Shown here: piece after piece, positions 57,986 to 64,000 of the stretch
Numbering within the stretch: position 1 is the first letter of the stretch
How the letters are laid out: every line of letters begins with the position of its first letter
Assembly (NCBI GenBank): GCA_012295275.1
Contig: CM022677.1
Location: forward strand, 13,634,835 to 13,698,834
Length of the DNA stretch: 64,000 bases
Reading direction: 5' to 3'
Source of the DNA: Chrysomallon squamiferum
Lineage: Eukaryota; Mollusca; Gastropoda; Neomphalida; Peltospiridae
The notes under the pieces: model-generated
Seen by the model: the letters and a program-made list of their open reading frames with translations, nothing else
The model's database searches: none
Told to the model about the DNA's origin: nothing
Made by a program: the position numbers and the translations under genes

Positions 57986-60306
57986 CTATATATAACTATC
58001 TTTATATCTATCTCTATCTCTGTATCTATATATAGATATATAATTATCTCTATTAATCTCACAGGGCAAACTTCTCAGTTTCGTACAGAGGTCAATACCT
58101 GTTCTCTCTCTATAACACACAAACACATATAACCACACCTACATATCAGTCTCTCTCTCTCAGTAGGTATATCTATCTATATCTAGCCTTTCTTTTTAAC
58201 ATACATACTCAAATATAAACATACTCTCATTTACACATTCATTTATATACCAATTCTCTAAATACATAACAATGTATTCATAGACATAAACTCATTATAG
58301 TAGTTTGTAAATATCCATCTATCTGAGTCTATCCTCTCTAACACACATATACATATATAAACCCAAATTCATTCACTTATCTCTCTATCAGTCATCTGAC
58401 TATCTCAAAAGTCCACAAAAAGCACACTTTTTCACCCACATTTATATACCCATTCTCTTTAACATACAAACACATAATTATGCTGATATTTATAACGACT
58501 CATACACACATACACATCAGTTTGACCATATATCTATAATTATTGTCTACCTATCTCTCTATGCATCATCTAGCAATCCATCTATCTAACTATTTATCTA
58601 TCAATCTATCTCACTCTATCTCAAAATTAGTCACACAAACACACACACGCATGCACACACACATACACACACCCATACACACACTCTATTTACCCCTTTT
58701 TAAAATGCATTATTTAAATACACTTTTTCTTACCCAAACCCACAATCCTCCTTTAACACTGCCATACAGCAATCCTCTCTAGCAAACATACAAACACATC
58801 AAGACCTCCACACTTCCCTATCCTCTGTCTTTGTATCTATATTCAAATATGTCTGTCTACCTACCTATGAGAGTGAGATCTGAAAACCACTGTCTTTGAC
58901 CAAGTATTTAAAAATAATACAAAATCTGACATAGACTGAAAATAATTCATATCAGAAATGTCAGGCATTTTAGTTAAATAACTAAATGATAAGTTCTGTC
59001 ATTTATTAGTTTATTGATTGTTTGCGATAAATCACTTACGATATAAGGATTTCAAACAGTTTACAACAAAAATTATGTTACAAAGTTCCCGTCCATAACT
59101 TAAGATTTAAAAAAAATTAAAATTGGAAACTCATTGTTTGCATACATGATAGTACATGTTTCATAAGTTGAATGCTTTTTGTTTTAACGAAAAAGAGTGA
59201 AAACTTAATACATATAAATACCATCTCTAATGCATTGAAAATGAAAATAAATATAAAAATAAAAATTTATAATGGTTTCAAGTATCGTTTTACAACTACG
59301 TACTGAGAGCTGACCGCTGTGGAGTTTTAAAAGTGTAACGTGTCCACATTATGGTACCTAAAGAGAATATTAATCCACCAGCTTCAGTGAAAATTTTTCT
59401 TTTTTTAATTTTATTTCAATTATTTAATTTTATTCTAATATTTTAATTTAATTAAATTTTATTTTATTTTATTTATTTATTTATTTTTATTTTTTTTTTT
59501 TTCCCCGCTGGTGACGTCTAATAATATCTGAAAAAAATGGATAATACGAAATCGATACGAGATGGTACATTAGGTCAACGGTACAAACTAAAACAACAAC
59601 AAAAAAATGTTTCTATTTTTACAACAATTACTTCTCAGTAGTAGACATCTATGTATCAGAGGTATTGGTTATTTGACATACTTCCACAAATTAATTTTAA
59701 TAATCCAAATAGAATTGACTGCATTATAAAGGACTACATGTTTAAAAGTGTGTAAACACTGATCGGACTTCAATGTTGCCATATTGCATTTCGATCGGAA
59801 GTTTCCGTGAGCTCTCGGAAGTTTTTAAACTTCGAAATTCAATTATTTTACGTCTCTTTTCTGAACCTTTTATGATTTAACTGATAAGGATGGTTATTCA
59901 TATTACCAAGCCGTGATCTCCTGCGTCTTTCTTACTTGTTCATCCAAAATAAATAAAATAAATAAAATAAATAAAATAAAGCAATAAAACTGATTGAAAA
60001 ACATTAAATGAAATAGGCATTTTACAATAATTCAATAAATAATAATAACACATTAAATAAATCAAAAATATAGTAAACTGGTATTTAAAAGACAAAGAAA
60101 ACGCAGGGAATGTTAATAAGCTGGTTCTGCCTGCTACAAAACATTATACAGAATTAGTTCTTTTCATCTAAAAGCAGCAACTCTAATTTACCGTCACCTC
60201 ACATATGCAAGGAATAATATATTTCAGAAGTACCCGGTCTAAGGGAAATAACTCTATTTAACACGTTGGTAAATATACAAAAAAGACTGTGTGTCGAAAA
60301 AATTAA

Positions 60307-60307
<1 letters not shown>

Positions 60308-60352
<45 letters not shown>
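60308..60352. repeat. (CA)n microsatellite
   Basis: About 22 CA units; U1 and U2 have shorter runs at the same place. Confidence 0.95.
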
Positions 60353-60354
<2 letters not shown>

Positions 60355-61057
60355 AAGATCACTAGTGGCATCTTAAGTCTGCTGAATGTGTTTCATTCAC
60401 TGAATTTACTAACTTCACTAAAATGAATTTATTTAAACCTACATATTATTATTTTTATTTCTGTTTAATTTAATGGTTTCTTTATAATAAATATATCCCT
60501 GAAATAACATTTTATTTCCTTTCTTAATCTTTTCTTTTCCCTTGTTTGAATATTTTTTCTTTATTATTATTAATATCTTTTTTGTTATCATTTTAAGTAG
60601 TATTATTGCAACTATTGTTGTTTTTATCGTTAATGTCGTTTTGTCAGAAATTGACCTGTCAATAAAGAAACAATTATCAACAGATAGTCACACACACACA
60701 CACACACGCACTCACCACCCCACACACACAGAGAGAAAAGAAAGAGTTTGATATACCTGTTTGCCTTAGAGGATACGTTGTTAAGTTGATATAACTGAGA
60801 TGGTGTTTACATATGTAGTTAAATAATAAGCCGATAGATTTGATAGGCAAATTAACTTGTAAGAAAATGTTTGTACATGCGTTATTATATAATATCACAT
60901 TAACCTCGCTTTTCACAACTTTTCTTTTATTGGTTACATTAATTACGCAGTTCAGTTTTGGCTTGTTTAATTCTATATATGTCTGTCTGTCTATCTATCT
61001 GTCGATCGGTCTGTCTCTCTGTATGTCCGTCTGTCCGTCTACCTATCTACCTCTCAG

Positions 61058-61208
61058 ATTGTAGAGATATGCACAGGGGTCGCTGTAATTACAACTTCAG
61101 TAATTTTGTTATAAACGCTGTAGAAAACATTGATAATAAAGCAGCGATGTTATCGTATGTCACTGAGAGAGGTTCAGTGTATACTCAAAATACTGGAGTA
61201 TCTTCCAG
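61058..61208 (+). pseudogene. Exon C of the unit gene (U3 copy, donor changed)
   Basis: The frame with INAVENIDNKAAMLSYV and TERGSVYTQNTG is open, as in U2, but the donor AG|GTTAAC has become AG|GATAAC. The acceptor side matches U2. Confidence 0.27.
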
Positions 61209-61414
61209 GATAACATTAATATTAATAACTTTATTTATTTATTTATTTATTTATTTTGTTAACTAAGTTAATTATTTGTGTTTTATCTCAATAGAATACT
61301 GAGCTTGTCCCTGCAAACTGCAACTCAAATGTTTTTTGTTTTGGAGTAATGAAAACAAAATTTTCTTGTTCAAGTAAAGTGTACCTCAGTTTTCACCATT
61401 CTTCTCACGTTTTC

Positions 61415-61547
<133 letters not shown>

Positions 61548-62194
61548 GAAGAAGAAAACAAAAAACATTAAGCTTATCCAGCAGAGTAGTTTATATTCAC
61601 TTCAACATCTTCACCTTTTCCTGTATAGTTTATTTTATTTTTAAAAAAGGATTCAAAATTGTCTCCGCCTTAGAAACTTGTTTTACATGGTACAGTTTGT
61701 AAAACTAATGACGTAATCGAGACTCGCGTGACACGTTTACTATTGAATAAAAAATGACAATTTTAAATAAGAACTATTCACTTATTTATATTATACAAAA
61801 CCAAAGCAGATATCACTCGAAGAAACCCAGAGTGATCTTGACTGCTCGAGATTTTTAGTGTATATGTTGTATACAAATTCATTGTTTTTACTGAAGAGAC
61901 AAATCGAAAAAGAAATAAAATAATAAATAAATGTTTTAAGCGAAATAGGAATTTATCAATAATTGACTAAGTAATAATAATAAATCAAATAAAGCAGCAA
62001 ATAATGAAAACAGGCTCTTTATCAACTATTGAATTTAATATTAACTATTAGAATATTTTACCAAAACATTTATAGAATTAGCCGATTTCATCTAAATGTA
62101 GTAAACCGAATTTAGCTTGACATTGCATATGCGTTAATGGTCTAAGGGAAATAACTCTGTTTAACGTATTTGTAAAAAGACAAAAAAAATGACA

Positions 62195-62195
<1 letters not shown>

Positions 62196-62264
<69 letters not shown>
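62196..62264. repeat. (GA)n microsatellite in U3
   Basis: About 34 GA dinucleotides, matching the tract at 23433-23528 in U2. Confidence 0.97.
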
Positions 62265-62267
<3 letters not shown>

Positions 62268-63220
62268 TACAGCATGACTGGTGTTCATGCTATTGCTTTT
62301 AATGTTTGTTTTCATAAACTCAGACAAGATTTGTATTTATATATGTGTGTGTGTGTGTATATATATATATACATATATATTTATAATGATCATGTCAGAT
62401 TATCTTCTGCTGGTTGACAGACAACAAAAACAGATTTTGATCAATATATACATAATAAAAATAAAAACACAGAAAGACTATTCTCATTTTTTTCTTTTTT
62501 TTTCTTTGTTTGTTTTAAATTATATGAATTTTAACAATTTCAGCATGGTTTTCCATTTATTGTTTTTAGATAAGATGCAATGGGTTTGATTTTGCAGATG
62601 CCAGGATTTAAAACAGTTGAGAACAAATATTCTATTAAAAATATGGTTGTAGGAAAGAAAGCAACAGGAAAGAAAGAAACACTACATTTTTACTAAAACC
62701 TATTTTAAATAGGTTAAAGGTATTTCAAATTATTTTTTTTGCCAAACAATATTTTTAATGCTTCTTAAATACTCATCATAAATATGCAGCTCTTTCACCC
62801 ATTAATTATCATTCCCCAATTGATCATCCATATGTTTCACCATAAATACTATGTCAATCTATATCTCTACATCTCTCTAACATAAGTCAGTTTCCCAATT
62901 AAGTTACCCAATTGAGTTTTAATTGTCATTGACCTATCCAATGGGTTCTTAAAATATCTCAATTATCATTTTCTTTAAGAAGCCATTTAAGAAGCCATTC
63001 TCTAATTGACCCATTCAAAGGGTAATCCCTTCTCTTTATGTCCTCAGATCTATCCCTTTATCTTATCTGCAGATCTATCCCTGTATATGGCTTCCCAGAT
63101 GGCTTTCAACTTAATTACTCATGATATCAATATAAAAGACGCGAGGGAGCACCATTCCTGAGACTCATTAGCGCCATCATTAGAATACATTCCACAAACA
63201 TATCAATAAAATTACTATGG

Positions 63221-63358
63221 AGTCAGTAAGGAGGATCAAGAATGTGTTATCATGGCCACATGTATACCAAGATAGCTACTAGGAAGAAGAAGATTTGGTG
63301 GCGGTACTCCAAGAAAGTCAGTCTTGTTATGTATAAGGGTGCATATACTGTAGACGAT
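63221..63358 (+). pseudogene. FLYWCH zinc-finger remnant of a MULE transposase (U3)
   Basis: Same segment as 11917-12054, with substitutions that introduce a stop in the GG lead (AGTAAG where U1 has AGAAAG). Confidence 0.5.
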
Positions 63359-63431
63359 TTTATTTATATTTTAAATTTCTGAAATGCAATGATGTGTTAA
63401 TGAATGCGATTTAATTGGATGGGCGGGAAAA

Positions 63432-63672
63432 TCAGTTTACGCAACAACCACAAGACTCCTCCAGTAGCACAGCACCTTTCTGAGTTCACACCTACAAGAT
63501 GAGCGGCAGAAGACCGTTGGCCATTATCCAGAGCAATTCCTACTTACGACACTGGACCAGAGGCTGTTAGCAGGATCATCGCCTTTAGTACAGAACTGGG
63601 ACTGAGGCGCCTGGTCACTGCGACTGCCAGCTTAGTTCTCCCAGGTTTATGTGCTTACGGTATTGGTGTAAT
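63432..63672 (+). pseudogene. MULE-type transposase fossil (U3)
   Basis: Matches U2 24618-24890, including SRIIAFSTELGLRRL, but lacks the stretch encoding FMNGVFSMAPA. CCTAA-type repeats follow directly (63668-63735). Confidence 0.58.
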
Positions 63673-64000
63673 CCTAACTCTAACACAAACCCTAACCCTA
63701 AACCTAAACCCAACCTTGTTCCTAATCCTAATCCACCCTAGCTTATCTTCTAAATGTAATCCTATCCAAGTCCACAACTTTGATTCTTTCGTTAACGCTG
63801 CTGTTAATGACCGTAAAATTATTTTGCACATTATCGTAACATTGATAATAAAATTTAAATAACCCTCATCCTAACCATAACATACCTTAAACGTATCCCT
63901 AACGAAGGGACTGAAGTTAATTCTGATGCTAACGCCATTTCTAACTGTGCTGTCAGGGTGAACTTACAGTGGCCTTCAAATGCATGGCCACAACGTCTAA

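Overview
The window is animal nuclear DNA, most likely from a mollusc and plausibly a cephalopod (octopus-like). The evidence is its strong AT richness, many long dinucleotide to tetranucleotide tracts, introns and transposon fossils instead of operons, and dozens of copies of a GGGAGATAACTC-type motif that I remember as common in molluscan non-coding DNA. The species call is inference. Two assembly gaps of exactly 200 N (18121-18320 and 38801-39000) limit how far the large-scale structure can be trusted.

Layout. Bases 1-1755 hold a decayed Ty3/gypsy-like pol on the minus strand. A repeat unit of about 11.5 kb follows in three direct copies: U1 (4353-15850), U2 (18321-29010, start lost in a gap) and U3 (57082-64000, running off the end). 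A diverged inverted piece of the unit's first part lies at 39001-41330. Each full unit carries CTAT/CTGT-rich low-complexity DNA, a FLYWCH-MULE transposase fossil, degenerate telomere-like repeats and short exon-like segments. Four of these segments (exons D-G) are phase-compatible with each other, and each copy is broken in a different place, so a duplicated and decaying gene is likely.

Between U2 and U3 sits a large imperfect inverted repeat (left arm 30603-38800, right arm 43546-49478). It contains paired copies of an internally deleted hAT element, a 216-bp TA-flanked MITE, roughly 100-bp and 68-bp tandem arrays built on the GGGAGATAACTC motif, and (left arm only) a private 2.65-kb segment. 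That segment holds the clearest spliced-gene evidence: a phase 1-1 thrombospondin type 1 exon (33969-34121, minus) and a phase-matching terminal exon (32156-32244, minus). A further phase 1-1 exon candidate on the same strand (49146-49211) would place most of the palindrome inside an intron.

The only intact long coding sequence is 51744-53255 (minus), an intronless 503-residue prolyl 4-hydroxylase alpha-subunit-like protein with all catalytic residues. Collagen hydroxylation in the ER and a TSP1-bearing extracellular protein would both fit matrix biology, but no functional link is shown. On the plus strand to its right, 53721-54055 is an open exon-like segment with a six-fold eight-residue repeat, and 56007-56100 is a possible terminal exon.

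The most unusual single signal is a 72-nt hairpin at 17698-17769 with a 28-bp uninterrupted stem (two G-U wobbles). It lies 28 bases after a candidate 55-nt exon and looks like a microRNA precursor, though a tiny TA-flanked foldback element is an alternative.
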